In this document: positions 8,408-16,657 of the stretch, in pieces
Position numbering within the stretch: position 1 is the first letter of the stretch
Layout: every line of letters starts with the position of its first letter
From: Ancylobacter pratisalsi
GTDB taxonomy: Bacteria > Pseudomonadota > Alphaproteobacteria > Rhizobiales > Xanthobacteraceae
Direction of reading: 5' to 3'
NCBI RefSeq assembly: GCF_010669125.1
Contig: NZ_CP048630.1
Span: 2,058,001-2,122,000, forward strand
Length of the DNA: 64,000 nt
Translations under genes and position numbers: made by a program
Notes under the pieces: model-generated
Databases searched by the model: none
What the model saw: the letters and a program-made list of their open reading frames with translations, nothing else
What the model was told of the DNA's origin: nothing

Positions 8408-9481
8408 ATGAACAAGCCCGTTCCGATGTCGCAGGCCGCGGATGGCACGTCCGCTCTCCCCGCCGGGCATCCCTCGGTCGCCTTCGGCAAGATCGGCGTG
8501 CTGATCGTCAATCTCGGCACGCCGGACGGCACCGATTACTGGTCGATGCGGCGCTACCTCAAGGAGTTCCTCTCCGACCGCCGCGTGATCGAGGTGAACC
8601 GCGTGCTGTGGTGGTTCCTGCTCAACGTCATCATCCTGTCGAAGCGCCCGCAGGCCAAGGGCAAGGATTACGAGACGATCTGGAACAAGGAGCGCAACGA
8701 GGGTCCGCTGCGCACCATTACCCGCGCGCAGTCCGACAAGCTGAATGCCCGCCTCGCCGCCAAAAATCCCCGCATCGTCTTCGACTGGGCGATGCGCTAC
8801 GGCAACCCTTCCATCGCCTCACGCATCGAGGCGCTGCACCAGCAGGGCTGCGAGCGCATCCTGCTGGTGCCGCTCTATCCCCAATACGCCGCCGCCACCT
8901 CGGCCACCGTGTGCGACGCGGCCTTCGACGCGCTGAAGAAGATGCGCTGGCAGCCGGTGCTGCGCGTCGCCCCGCACTGGCCGGACGAGCCCGCCTATAT
9001 CAAGGCGCTCGGCGATTCCATCACCGCCTCGCTCGCCACCCTCGACTGGGAGCCGGAGCTGGTGCTGGCCTCGTTCCACGGCATCCCGAAGGAATATTTC
9101 GACAAGGGCGACCCCTATCACTGCTATTGCTACAAGACCACGCGGCTGGTGCGCGAGTATCTCGGCTGGCCCGAGGACAAGCTTCGCCTCACCTTCCAGT
9201 CCCGCTTCGGCCGCGCCGAATGGCTTCAGCCCTACACCGACAAGACCGTGGAGGCGCTGGCGAAATCCGGCGTGAAGCGGCTCGCGGTCCTCACCCCCGG
9301 CTTCGTCGCCGACTGCCTGGAGACGCTGGAGGAGATCGGCGGCGAGAATGCCGAGATCTTCCATCACAATGGCGGCGAGAAGTTCCACTTCATCAACTGC
9401 CTGAACGACAGCGAGCCCGGCATCGACGTGCTGGAGGCGGTCATCCGCCGCGAGCTCTCCGGCTGGGCGGAGCTCGGCTGA
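8408..9481 (+). CDS. hemH: Ferrochelatase
   Basis: 357 residues. Inserts ferrous iron into protoporphyrin IX, the last step of protoheme synthesis. Motifs: GVLIVNLGTPDG at the N terminus, the ASFHGIP segment with the catalytic His, the signature FQSRFGRAEWLQPYTD, and PGFVADCLETLEEI carrying the conserved Glu. The frame is open from 8342, but ATG 8408 follows GAGGGAG at good spacing and gives the usual bacterial length. It sits 120 bases after the transferase gene and could be co-transcribed with it. Confidence 0.95.
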   Translation: MNKPVPMSQAADGTSALPAGHPSVAFGKIGVLIVNLGTPDGTDYWSMRRYLKEFLSDRRVIEVNRVLWWFLLNVIILSKRPQAKGKDYETIWNKERNEGPLRTITRAQSDKLNARLAAKNPRIVFDWAMRYGNPSIASRIEALHQQGCERILLVPLYPQYAAATSATVCDAAFDALKKMRWQPVLRVAPHWPDEPAYIKALGDSITASLATLDWEPELVLASFHGIPKEYFDKGDPYHCYCYKTTRLVREYLGWPEDKLRLTFQSRFGRAEWLQPYTDKTVEALAKSGVKRLAVLTPGFVADCLETLEEIGGENAEIFHHNGGEKFHFINCLNDSEPGIDVLEAVIRRELSGWAELG

Positions 9482-9613
9482 GCGCGCGCCCGACTCTGTC
9501 AATAAAGTCCTAATCCGCCGCCTCGGATCGCCACGCTCCCCGCGATTCAGAGCGAAGCAAATCGTGATGGCGCACGCGCTTCCCGCCCTCACGGAGTCCC
9601 GCTAATCGGTACT

Positions 9614-9637
9614 CCCGCGCCCGAGCTTGGGCGCGGG
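9614..9637. other. Perfect GC-rich hairpin, 9-bp stem
   Basis: CCCGCGCCC-GAGCTT-GGGCGCGGG folds into a perfect 9-bp stem with a 6-base loop. It lies 132 bases after the hemH stop and 18 bases before the acetyltransferase ATG. No T-tract follows, so it is not a classical intrinsic terminator. It may stop hemH transcripts with help, or act in the acetyltransferase leader. Confidence 0.45.
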
Positions 9638-9655
9638 CAAAGGCGGACGGAACAC

Positions 9656-10261
9656 ATGGCCCAGAGCGCGCTCAGGCGGGACGATTGGCAGGGCAATTGG
9701 GGAGGCGGCCTCTTGGCAGGCACCGAGTTCGAGAAGATGCTGGCGGGCGAGCTCTACAGCGCCGCCGATCCGGAGATTCAGGCCTGCTCGGCCGCCGCCG
9801 CCCAGTGGATGGCCCGCTATAATGGCGCGCTCGGCGCGCCGCAGGCGATGCGCGACGCCCTGCTGGCTCAGCGCCTCGGCGCGGTCGGCGACGGCTCGGT
9901 GATCCGCCCGCCCTTCCATTGCGACTACGGCTTCAACATCCGCCTCGGCGCCGGGGTATTCCTGAACTTCAACTGCGTGATCCTCGACGTGGTCGAGGTC
10001 CGCATCGGCGATGGTACCCAGATCGGGCCGGGGGTGCAGATCCTCACCGCCGACCATCCGCGCGACCCCAGGGAGCGCGCCGCCGGCCTCGAATTCGGCC
10101 GGCCGGTCACGATCGGTCGCAATGTCTGGATCGGCGCCGGCGCGATCATCCTGCCGGGCGTCACCATCGCCGACGATGCCCTCATCGGCGCCGGCGCGGT
10201 GGTGACCAAAGACGTCCCCAAGGGCGCCAAGGCGCTGGGAAATCCGGCGCGGGTGGTGTGA
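9656..10261 (+). CDS. Hexapeptide-repeat sugar O-acetyltransferase (Maa/LacA/NodL family)
   Basis: 201 residues. The N-terminal cap (EFEKMLAGELYSAADPEI) is the maltose/galactoside acetyltransferase domain that often begins with a K/R-M-L-A-G-E-L-Y motif. A left-handed beta-helix follows, with repeats such as IRLGAGVFLNFN, IGDGTQIGPGVQI and IGRNVWIGAGAIILPGVTI, and the catalytic His in ILTADHP. It would transfer acetyl from acetyl-CoA to a sugar hydroxyl. The specific sugar is not readable. It stands alone, with a GC-rich hairpin just upstream. Confidence 0.85.
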   Translation: MAQSALRRDDWQGNWGGGLLAGTEFEKMLAGELYSAADPEIQACSAAAAQWMARYNGALGAPQAMRDALLAQRLGAVGDGSVIRPPFHCDYGFNIRLGAGVFLNFNCVILDVVEVRIGDGTQIGPGVQILTADHPRDPRERAAGLEFGRPVTIGRNVWIGAGAIILPGVTIADDALIGAGAVVTKDVPKGAKALGNPARVV

Positions 10262-10276
10262 GGCACGCCGGATCCC

Positions 10277-11011
10277 TCAGCCGCCCCATCCCGGCGCCAC
10301 CGCCTCGCAGCGCCAGTCCGGAGCCAGGCCGAAATACTCCACAAACCCGGCCTCCCCGGCGCGGGTGACGCGCAGCGCGCGGGTGCCGGGCATGTCCGCC
10401 ACCCATTCCAGTTCCCGCAGCCGTCCCAGCAGCCCGGCCCCGAGCCGGCCCGCCAGATGCGGGCGGCGCTCGCTCCAGTCGAGGCAGGTGCGGCACAGCG
10501 GCCGCCGCGAGGACGCCCCGGCGTCGAGATCGAGCCCGAAATCGACGAGGAAGGCCCGGCCGGCCTCGGTGACGACAGCCCCGCCATCGGCCTCCACGAC
10601 ATGGGCGCGGGCGTGCAGCGCATCGGCGAGCGCCAGCGCCAGCCGGCCCGCCAGATGATCGTAGCAGGTGCGCGCCAGCCTTAGCGCCGCGTCGCGCGGG
10701 CCCACCGGCCGGTGGCGTGCCGGGGAGCCTCCCGTCGCCACCATCAGCGCGTGCACCACATCGGCGATCTCGGGCGAGGCCAGCCGGTAATAGCGGTGCC
10801 GCCCCTGCCGCGCGGGCGTCACCAGCCGCGCCGCCGCCAGCCGGGCAAGATGCCCGCTGGTGGTGGACGCGCTCACCCCTGCGTGGCGCGCCAGTTCGCC
10901 GGCGGTCAGCGCCCGACCGCCCATCAGCGCCAGCAGCATGTTGGCACGGGCGGGGTCGCCGACCAGCGCGGCGATCTCTGCAATCTGGTTACCCGAGACG
11001 ATCGCTGACAT
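10277..11011 (-). CDS. ArsR family winged-helix regulator
   Basis: 244 residues. The N-terminal 90 residues form an ArsR-type helix-turn-helix (LVGDPARANMLLALMGG, ELARHAGVSASTTSGHLARLAAARLV, QGRHRYYRLAS). The rest is an extended C-terminal domain with a Cys pair in CRTCLDWSERRPHLAG, a segment seen in longer ArsR proteins annotated as helix-turn-helix domain-containing. CxxC may bind a metal or sense redox. It is divergent from the EamA exporter across 140 bases, which makes that gene a likely target (inference). Confidence 0.82.
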   Translation of the reverse strand: MSAIVSGNQIAEIAALVGDPARANMLLALMGGRALTAGELARHAGVSASTTSGHLARLAAARLVTPARQGRHRYYRLASPEIADVVHALMVATGGSPARHRPVGPRDAALRLARTCYDHLAGRLALALADALHARAHVVEADGGAVVTEAGRAFLVDFGLDLDAGASSRRPLCRTCLDWSERRPHLAGRLGAGLLGRLRELEWVADMPGTRALRVTRAGEAGFVEYFGLAPDWRCEAVAPGWGG

Positions 11012-11151
11012 GGCCTCAGCCTAGCAGCGCGGCCGGGCCGGGTCAGCCGCGGACATTTCGGCATCGGCCGAAGCATCGCGCGCCCGTCCTGCGCTACAAG
11101 GCGCCGGCCGTCGCCCCACGCGGCAGCCGAGAACCCGATGGAAACGCCCCT

Positions 11152-12093
11152 GTGACGCCCTCTGCGACGCCCGCGCTGCCCCGCGAACTGGCCCTGCTGC
11201 TGCTGCTCTCCACCCTGTGGGGCGCGTCCTACAGCTTCATCAAGATCGGGGTGGAGACCATTCCCCCGCTCACCTTCATGGCCGGCCGCACGCTGCTGGC
11301 CGGTGCGGTGCTGCTGGCGGTGCTGCAGGCGCGCGGGTTGCGGTTGCCGGCGGACCGGGCGACGTGGCGCATGTTCCTCATCCAGGCCTGCCTGAACAGC
11401 GTACTGCCCTTCACCCTCATCGCCTGGGCGGAGACGCGGCTCGATGCCGGGCTGGCGGTGATCCTCAACGCCACCACGCCGATCTTCGCCTTCCTGATCG
11501 CGCTGCTGATCGGCCGGCGCGAGGGGATGGGGGTGCGCAAGCTGTTCGGCGTGGCGAGCGGGCTTGCCGGCGCCTGCCTCACCGTGGGCGCGGGCGCCCT
11601 GCACGGGCTCGGCGGCGATGTGCTGCCGCAGCTCGCCGTGCTCGCGGCCACGCTGTGCTATGGCGGCGGCGCGCTGTTCGGCGCCCGGTTCAGGGGGCTC
11701 GATCCGATGATGCCGGCAGCCGGCTCCATGATCTGCGGCGCCGCGCTGCTGCTGCCCGCCAGCTTCGCCTTTGACCGACCTTGGACGCTGTCGCCCTCCA
11801 CCGGCTCGCTGCTGGCACTGGTGGCGCTGGCGCTGTTCTCCACCGCGCTGGCCTTCGTGCTGTTCTTCCATCTGGTGCAGACACTGGGCTCGCTCGGCGC
11901 CACCGCGCAGGCCTATCTGCGGGTGCCGATCGGGGTCGGCATCAGCGTGGTGTTCCTTGGCGAGGCCCTGCCGCCGACCGCCTGGCTCGGCCTCATTGCC
12001 GTCGTCGCCGGCGTCATCGCCATGACGTGGCCCGCGAGGTCCACCGGCACGCGCCCGGCCTCGCCGCCGCCCGCTTCGCCCACCCGTCCCTGA
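11152..12093 (+). CDS. EamA/DMT family transporter
   Basis: 313-residue inner-membrane protein with two EamA halves of about five helices each (first half from LALLLLLSTLWGASYSFIKIG, second from LPQLAVLAATLCYGGGALFGARF). The frame is open from 10717, but there is no ATG near the first helix; GTG 11152 places the helix right after a short N-terminal tail and is taken as start. Relatives export amino acids or metabolites, or import drugs. It is divergent from an ArsR-type regulator. Confidence 0.82.
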   Translation: MTPSATPALPRELALLLLLSTLWGASYSFIKIGVETIPPLTFMAGRTLLAGAVLLAVLQARGLRLPADRATWRMFLIQACLNSVLPFTLIAWAETRLDAGLAVILNATTPIFAFLIALLIGRREGMGVRKLFGVASGLAGACLTVGAGALHGLGGDVLPQLAVLAATLCYGGGALFGARFRGLDPMMPAAGSMICGAALLLPASFAFDRPWTLSPSTGSLLALVALALFSTALAFVLFFHLVQTLGSLGATAQAYLRVPIGVGISVVFLGEALPPTAWLGLIAVVAGVIAMTWPARSTGTRPASPPPASPTRP

Positions 12094-12153
12094 CCGGCCA
12101 CCGGAACCGTGCGCCCGTTCCATCCGTTGCCCCCGCGACAGAGGAGGACACGC

Positions 12154-12411
12154 ATGGTCGATCCCACCCCGCTCAGGCCGGACCTTGTCGGCGCGCCGGT
12201 TCCCCCGCGGCAGCCGCCCGGTCCCGACATTCCCCCGCCGGATGAAACGCCCGGCGGTCCCCCGATCCCGGTCGAGGATCCGCAGGGTCCCGACACCGGT
12301 CCCGATATCTATCCGCCGGGGCCGGACGGGCCGGACATTCCCGCGCAGGCGCCGCCGGAAATGCCGCCCGACAGCATGCCGCCCATCGAGATGCCTCCGC
12401 CCGGTGCCTGA
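12154..12411 (+). CDS. Small proline-rich protein, unknown function
   Basis: 85 residues, about one third proline, with Pro-Gly-Pro-Asp and Pro-Pro repeats (PPGPDIPPPDE, GPDTGPDIYPPGPDGPDIP) and many Asp and Glu. No signal peptide, membrane segment or known domain is seen, so it should be an unstructured acidic protein. GAGGAGG eight bases before the ATG supports real translation. It ends inside a 13-bp tandem repeat. No function can be assigned. Confidence 0.6.
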   Translation: MVDPTPLRPDLVGAPVPPRQPPGPDIPPPDETPGGPPIPVEDPQGPDTGPDIYPPGPDGPDIPAQAPPEMPPDSMPPIEMPPPGA

Positions 12412-12453
12412 GCCGGGTATCTGAGCCAGGTATCTGAGCCAGGTATCTGAGCC
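12409..12453. repeat. 13-bp tandem repeat, unit TGAGCCAGGTATC
   Basis: Three full copies (12409-12421 with one change, 12422-12434, 12435-12447) and a partial fourth (TGAGCC, 12448-12453). The first TGA is the stop codon of the proline-rich protein. Because 13 is not a multiple of three, the TGA of successive copies falls in each reading frame in turn, so the array stops translation in all three frames. Confidence 0.9.
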
Positions 12454-12479
12454 CTGCCCGGTGGGCACCCGCACAAACA

Positions 12480-12516
12480 AAACGGCCGGCGTGTCGCCAC
12501 GCCGGCCGTTTCATTT
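12480..12516. terminator. Bidirectional intrinsic terminator
   Basis: A perfect 14-bp stem (12480-12493 with 12498-12511) closed by the tetraloop TCGC. On the plus strand it is followed by TTTCATTT, on the minus strand by TTTTGTTTG. It sits between the proline-rich gene and the end of rpsA and should terminate both converging transcripts. Confidence 0.9.
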
Positions 12517-12562
12517 GTTGCCGATCCAGCGGCGAGGGCCGGGGCCCTCGCGCCTTGATGGA

Positions 12563-14269
12563 TCAGTCGGCCTTCTCGGAAGCCTTCTTCAGCGCGGCGC
12601 CGAGGATGTCGCCGAGCGAAGCGCCCGAGTCCTGCGAACCGAACTGAGCCACGGCCTCCTTCTCTTCGGCGATTTCGAGCGCCTTGATGGAGACCTGCAC
12701 CTTGCGCGCCTTGCGGTCGAACAGGGTGACGCGGGCATCGAACTTCTCGCCGACGGCGAAGCGGTCCGGACGCTGGTCGCCGCGGTCGCGGGCCAGTTCC
12801 GAGCGCTTGACGAAGGTGGTCATGTCGGAGCCGGCGATCTTCACGTCGACGCCGCCATCCTTCACGTCGATGACCTCACAGGTCACGATGACGCCCTTGC
12901 GCAGTTCACCGGTTTCCTGGAAGGGGTCGCCGCCGAGCTGCTTCACGCCAAGCGAGATGCGCTCCTTGTCGACGTCGACATCAAGGACCTGCGCCTTGAC
13001 GATGTCGCCCTTCTTGAACTCGTCGATGACCTGCTCGCCCGGACGGTTCCAGTCGAGGTCCGAGAGATGGACCATGCCGTCGACATCACCGTCGAGACCC
13101 AGGAACAGACCGAACTCGGTCTTGTTCTTGACCTCGCCTTCCACGGTGGCGCCCGCCGGGTACTTCTCGGCGAAGGCTTCCCAGGGATTCTGCAGGGTCT
13201 GCTTGAGGCCCAGCGAGATGCGGCGCTTGACCGGATCCACCTCGAGGATCGCGACTTCCACTTCCTGCGAAGTGGCGACGATCTTGCCGGGGTGAACGTT
13301 CTTCTTGGTCCAGCTCATCTCGGAAACGTGGATGAGGCCCTCGATCCCCGGCTCCAGCTCGACGAACGCGCCGTAGTCGGTGATGTTGGTGACGCGACCC
13401 TTGAAGCGGGCCTGGACCGGGTACTTGGCCTCGATGCCCTCCCACGGATCGCCGAGCAGCTGCTTCATGCCGAGCGAGATGCGGTGGGTCTCGTGGTTGA
13501 TCTTGATGATCTTCACCTTGACCGTCTGGCCGATGTTCAGCACTTCGGTCGGGTGGTTCACGCGACGCCAGGCGATGTCGGTGACATGCAGCAGGCCGTC
13601 AATGCCGCCGAGATCAACGAACGCACCGTAATCGGTGATGTTCTTGACCACGCCGTCGATGACCTGACCCTCTTCGAGGTTCTGCACCAGCTCGTGGCGC
13701 TGCTCGGCGCGGGTCTCTTCGAGAACCGTGCGGCGCGAAACCACGATATTGCCGCGGCGACGGTCCATCTTGAGGATCTGGAACGGCTGCGGGTTGTGCA
13801 TCAGCGGGCCGACATCGCGGATCGGGCGAATGTCCACCTGGCTGCGCGGCAGGAACGCCACGGCGCCATCGAGGTCGACCGTGAAGCCGCCCTTGACCTG
13901 ATTGAAGATCACGCCGGAGACCTTCTCCTGGGCGTTGAACGCCTTCTCGAGGCGGACCCAGCTCTCTTCGCGGCGTGCCTTGTCGCGCGAGAGGACGGCC
14001 TCGCCGAGCGCGTTCTCGACACGCTCCAGATAGACTTCGACCTCGTCGCCGACCTTGATTTCCTGGTCGCGGCCGGGGCCGGCAAATTCACGCAGTGCCA
14101 CTCGGCCTTCGGTCTTCAGACCGATGTCGATGATGGCGAGGTCCTTCTCGATAGCGACCACGATACCCTTGACGACCGCGCCCTCGGCGGGCTCGGTGTG
14201 GGTAAAGCTCTCTTCGAGCATCGCGGCGAAATCTTCGCGGGACTCAAATGCGGTTTGTGTTGCGGACAT
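12563..14269 (-). CDS. rpsA: 30S ribosomal protein S1
   Basis: 568 residues from ATG 14269, preceded by CAGGAG. Six S1 RNA-binding repeats are visible: the first two (starting [19 protein letters not shown] and [13 protein letters not shown]) bind the ribosome, and the others ([62 protein letters not shown], and the last near [19 protein letters not shown]) bind mRNA. S1 brings structured mRNAs to the ribosome. The frame stays open upstream to 14665, but the ATG with its Shine-Dalgarno and the match to the family N terminus fix the start. It usually follows cmk in this order; here it lies about 5.8 kb from cmk. Confidence 0.97.
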   Translation of the reverse strand: MSATQTAFESREDFAAMLEESFTHTEPAEGAVVKGIVVAIEKDLAIIDIGLKTEGRVALREFAGPGRDQEIKVGDEVEVYLERVENALGEAVLSRDKARREESWVRLEKAFNAQEKVSGVIFNQVKGGFTVDLDGAVAFLPRSQVDIRPIRDVGPLMHNPQPFQILKMDRRRGNIVVSRRTVLEETRAEQRHELVQNLEEGQVIDGVVKNITDYGAFVDLGGIDGLLHVTDIAWRRVNHPTEVLNIGQTVKVKIIKINHETHRISLGMKQLLGDPWEGIEAKYPVQARFKGRVTNITDYGAFVELEPGIEGLIHVSEMSWTKKNVHPGKIVATSQEVEVAILEVDPVKRRISLGLKQTLQNPWEAFAEKYPAGATVEGEVKNKTEFGLFLGLDGDVDGMVHLSDLDWNRPGEQVIDEFKKGDIVKAQVLDVDVDKERISLGVKQLGGDPFQETGELRKGVIVTCEVIDVKDGGVDVKIAGSDMTTFVKRSELARDRGDQRPDRFAVGEKFDARVTLFDRKARKVQVSIKALEIAEEKEAVAQFGSQDSGASLGDILGAALKKASEKAD

Positions 14270-15094
14270 ATAAGCTCCTGAGCCAGTCGAATTGCGCCGG
14301 ATGAGTTGAAGGCGCCCCTCGTCCCACGGGCATCGGGTCTGGCGATCCCGATACTGCCTTCCCGGTTTCCCGCGGAAGGCCCGGCGCTGTGGCCGTGAAA
14401 CAAGCGACGTATACGCGTAGACACCCGCCATCTGCCGGGGACCCCCTCGCCGCGCCGGACCCGGCGCGGGAGATATCCAGGAACGGCGGGCGTCTTTCAC
14501 CGGGACGTCTCGGCCCCCCGCGCACGGGGCGCAACGGAAAGGGCCGAAGGACCGGCGGAAACGCTCAACTCCCGGCACCCGCAGACGCGGGCACGTGGAG
14601 ACAGCACGATTCCTGATATGGATCACCGACGGCTTTTGGAGAGGGCCGGAACTCTTCACATCCAAGCGACCGATCGGCGACGCGGCGGGCTGCCTCCTAC
14701 AGCGGGGTAAAGCTATGGCCTCACCCCGGCCCGCCCGCAGCGGCCAACCATAAAGGGGCGCCCAGACGCGCGTTTCCTAGCGCAAGGGGAGGGGGATGGC
14801 AAGGCGCGAGGGTGCTGCACCATGGATTCGCGCCAAGGCACACATCGCTGAACATCTCGCGGCCCGCGTCCCGGCGCATGCCTCACGCCGCCGGATGCAA
14901 CGCCGGGCGCCGCGACGCACATGACGCAGCGTCGCGCCTTTAATTCCCGACGCCAGCCAAGCACCCCTGATTATCAAGCAGCTTCCTCGAGGAAGACGGC
15001 GAAGGATTGTGATAGTCTTATTCAATCATCCAGCGCTGTGATCTTCAGATGCTCGTCCAAGCCAGCTTCCAGCCACGTTGAGTGGAGTACGCGC
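14270..15094. other. Long intergenic region: divergent leaders of rpsA and the EAL gene
   Basis: 825 bases without a convincing gene. The rpsA side probably holds a promoter and a long leader; S1 mRNAs in other bacteria carry autoregulatory leaders, but no such structure can be claimed here. One GC-rich hairpin is visible at 14450-14469 (8-bp arms, loop GACC) without a T-tract. Short frames in this region have no matched Shine-Dalgarno or recognisable sequence. The last 100 bases are less GC-rich and may hold the EAL gene promoter. Confidence 0.5.
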
Positions 15095-16636
15095 GTGCAT
15101 CACTGGCGGGCTATCGGCGTTGCCGCGGCGTTTACCGTTGGATGTACCGCGCTTCTGGTCACGATAGCCTGCTTCGTATCCTGGCAGCTTGCGTTGAAAG
15201 ATCAGCGCGAACGCCTGACCTTGCATGCCGAACATACGGTCCAGCATATACAGGCCGCCTACCAGGACATCTCGAACGCCCTGCATCTGGCCGACGCCAG
15301 CGGCTTCAAGGACTGTTCGCCGGCCCATGTGCTTCGCCTGCGCGACATCACGCGCAACACGGTCTCCGTCGACAACATGGCCTATGCCCCCGGCGAGATC
15401 GTGGAGTGCAACTCCTGGGGTCCGCTCACCCGCCGGCTGCCGACCATCCCGCCTGCGTTCATCATGCCGGACGGCATTGGCATTCTACCGAACTGGCTGC
15501 CGAGCCAGGACGCACGCGGGCCACAGATGATCCTGACGTTCGCCGGCCACGCGGCCGTGGTGGACCAGCAACGCCTGTTCGGCGCCCCCGGCGGGGGTGA
15601 CGGCCTCACGATCCTCGCCATGAACGGCGTCGCGCTCAAGCGCCGGGGCCACACCAGCCCCGGCCCTGACCCGGCGGGCGACGTCCTAGAGGAAACCGCG
15701 CGGGGGGGAGGGTGGACCGTCACCGCGCGGGCGACGCCGCCGGCCTTTGGCCCGTATCTGCTCGGCGCCTGGCCGGTCCTGCGGCAGATCCTGCCGTTGC
15801 TGGCGGTGCTCTCGGCGGGGATGGCGACGCTGATACTGCGCGCACGCCTGTCGCCCTCCAGCGAACTCAAGCGCGCGATCATCAACCGCGAGATCGTGGC
15901 CCACTACCAGCCGATCGTCGAACTCGCCACGGGACGCTGCATCGGGGCCGAGGCGCTGGCGCGCTGGCGTCGGCCGAACGGCGATCTGGTGCGGCCCGAC
16001 GCCTTCATCCCGCTTGCCGAGGACACCGGACTGATCCAGCCGATCACCGACATGATCGTCGATCTGATCATCGTCGAACTCGGCGACCTGCTGCGCCGCA
16101 CGCCACGGATGCATGTCGCCCTCAACCTGTCGGCGGCGGACATCAATACCGGGCGCATCCTCACGGTTCTGGAGCGGAAGCTGGCGGGCACGGGCATCGC
16201 GCCGCAGCAGATATGGCTGGAGGCGACCGAGAGCAGCCTGCTCGACCTGGAAGGCACCCATCGCACCCTGGCCGAGGCGCGCCGGCGCGGCCACTGGACC
16301 GCGATCGACGATTTCGGCACCGGCTATTCCGGCCTGCAATATCTGCAGCGGCTGCCGATCGACGCGCTCAAGATCGACAAGTCGTTCATCGATTCCGTCG
16401 GCACGGAGGCCTCCACCCGCCATGTCACGGAACACATCATCGCCATGGCGCAGGCGCTGAAACTCGATGTCATCGCCGAGGGTGTCGAGAGCGAGCTTCA
16501 GGTCGCCTATCTGCGCGAGCGGCAAGTGGCGTTCGCGCAGGGCTGGCTGTTCTCCCGCGCCGTGCCCGCGGCCGAGCTGATCGCGTTCTGCAACCGGACC
16601 GAACGCGCCGCCGCCTCAGCGCGCGGCGCGGCGTGA
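15095..16636 (+). CDS. CSS-motif EAL cyclic-di-GMP phosphodiesterase (PdeC-like)
   Basis: 513 residues with a GTG start chosen at 15095 (GGAG eight bases before); an in-frame GTG at 15038 is an alternative. Helix one (about residues 5-28) and helix two (AWPVLRQILPLLAVLSAG) enclose a periplasmic CSS-motif domain. Its two Cys (KDCSPAHV and IVECNSWG) are 31 residues apart, almost as in E. coli PdeC (Cys75/Cys105), where their disulfide controls activity. The cytoplasmic EAL domain keeps the catalytic set: GAEALARW, NLSAAD, EATES, DDFGTGYSG, LKIDKSF, EGVES. It should hydrolyse cyclic-di-GMP when periplasmic thiols are reduced. Confidence 0.87.
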   Translation: MHHWRAIGVAAAFTVGCTALLVTIACFVSWQLALKDQRERLTLHAEHTVQHIQAAYQDISNALHLADASGFKDCSPAHVLRLRDITRNTVSVDNMAYAPGEIVECNSWGPLTRRLPTIPPAFIMPDGIGILPNWLPSQDARGPQMILTFAGHAAVVDQQRLFGAPGGGDGLTILAMNGVALKRRGHTSPGPDPAGDVLEETARGGGWTVTARATPPAFGPYLLGAWPVLRQILPLLAVLSAGMATLILRARLSPSSELKRAIINREIVAHYQPIVELATGRCIGAEALARWRRPNGDLVRPDAFIPLAEDTGLIQPITDMIVDLIIVELGDLLRRTPRMHVALNLSAADINTGRILTVLERKLAGTGIAPQQIWLEATESSLLDLEGTHRTLAEARRRGHWTAIDDFGTGYSGLQYLQRLPIDALKIDKSFIDSVGTEASTRHVTEHIIAMAQALKLDVIAEGVESELQVAYLRERQVAFAQGWLFSRAVPAAELIAFCNRTERAAASARGAA

Positions 16637-16657
16637 CGCACGGCCCGCGATGCGAAC

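Noticed and set aside
12461..14281. 606-codon plus-strand frame opposite rpsA
   Set aside because: Antisense shadow of the strongly biased rpsA codons; the minus-strand product has six clear S1 repeats and a Shine-Dalgarno.
14777..15025. 82-codon minus-strand frame in the rpsA leader region
   Set aside because: Arg- and Cys-rich translation, no ribosome-binding site of note and no similarity recognised; treated as non-coding.
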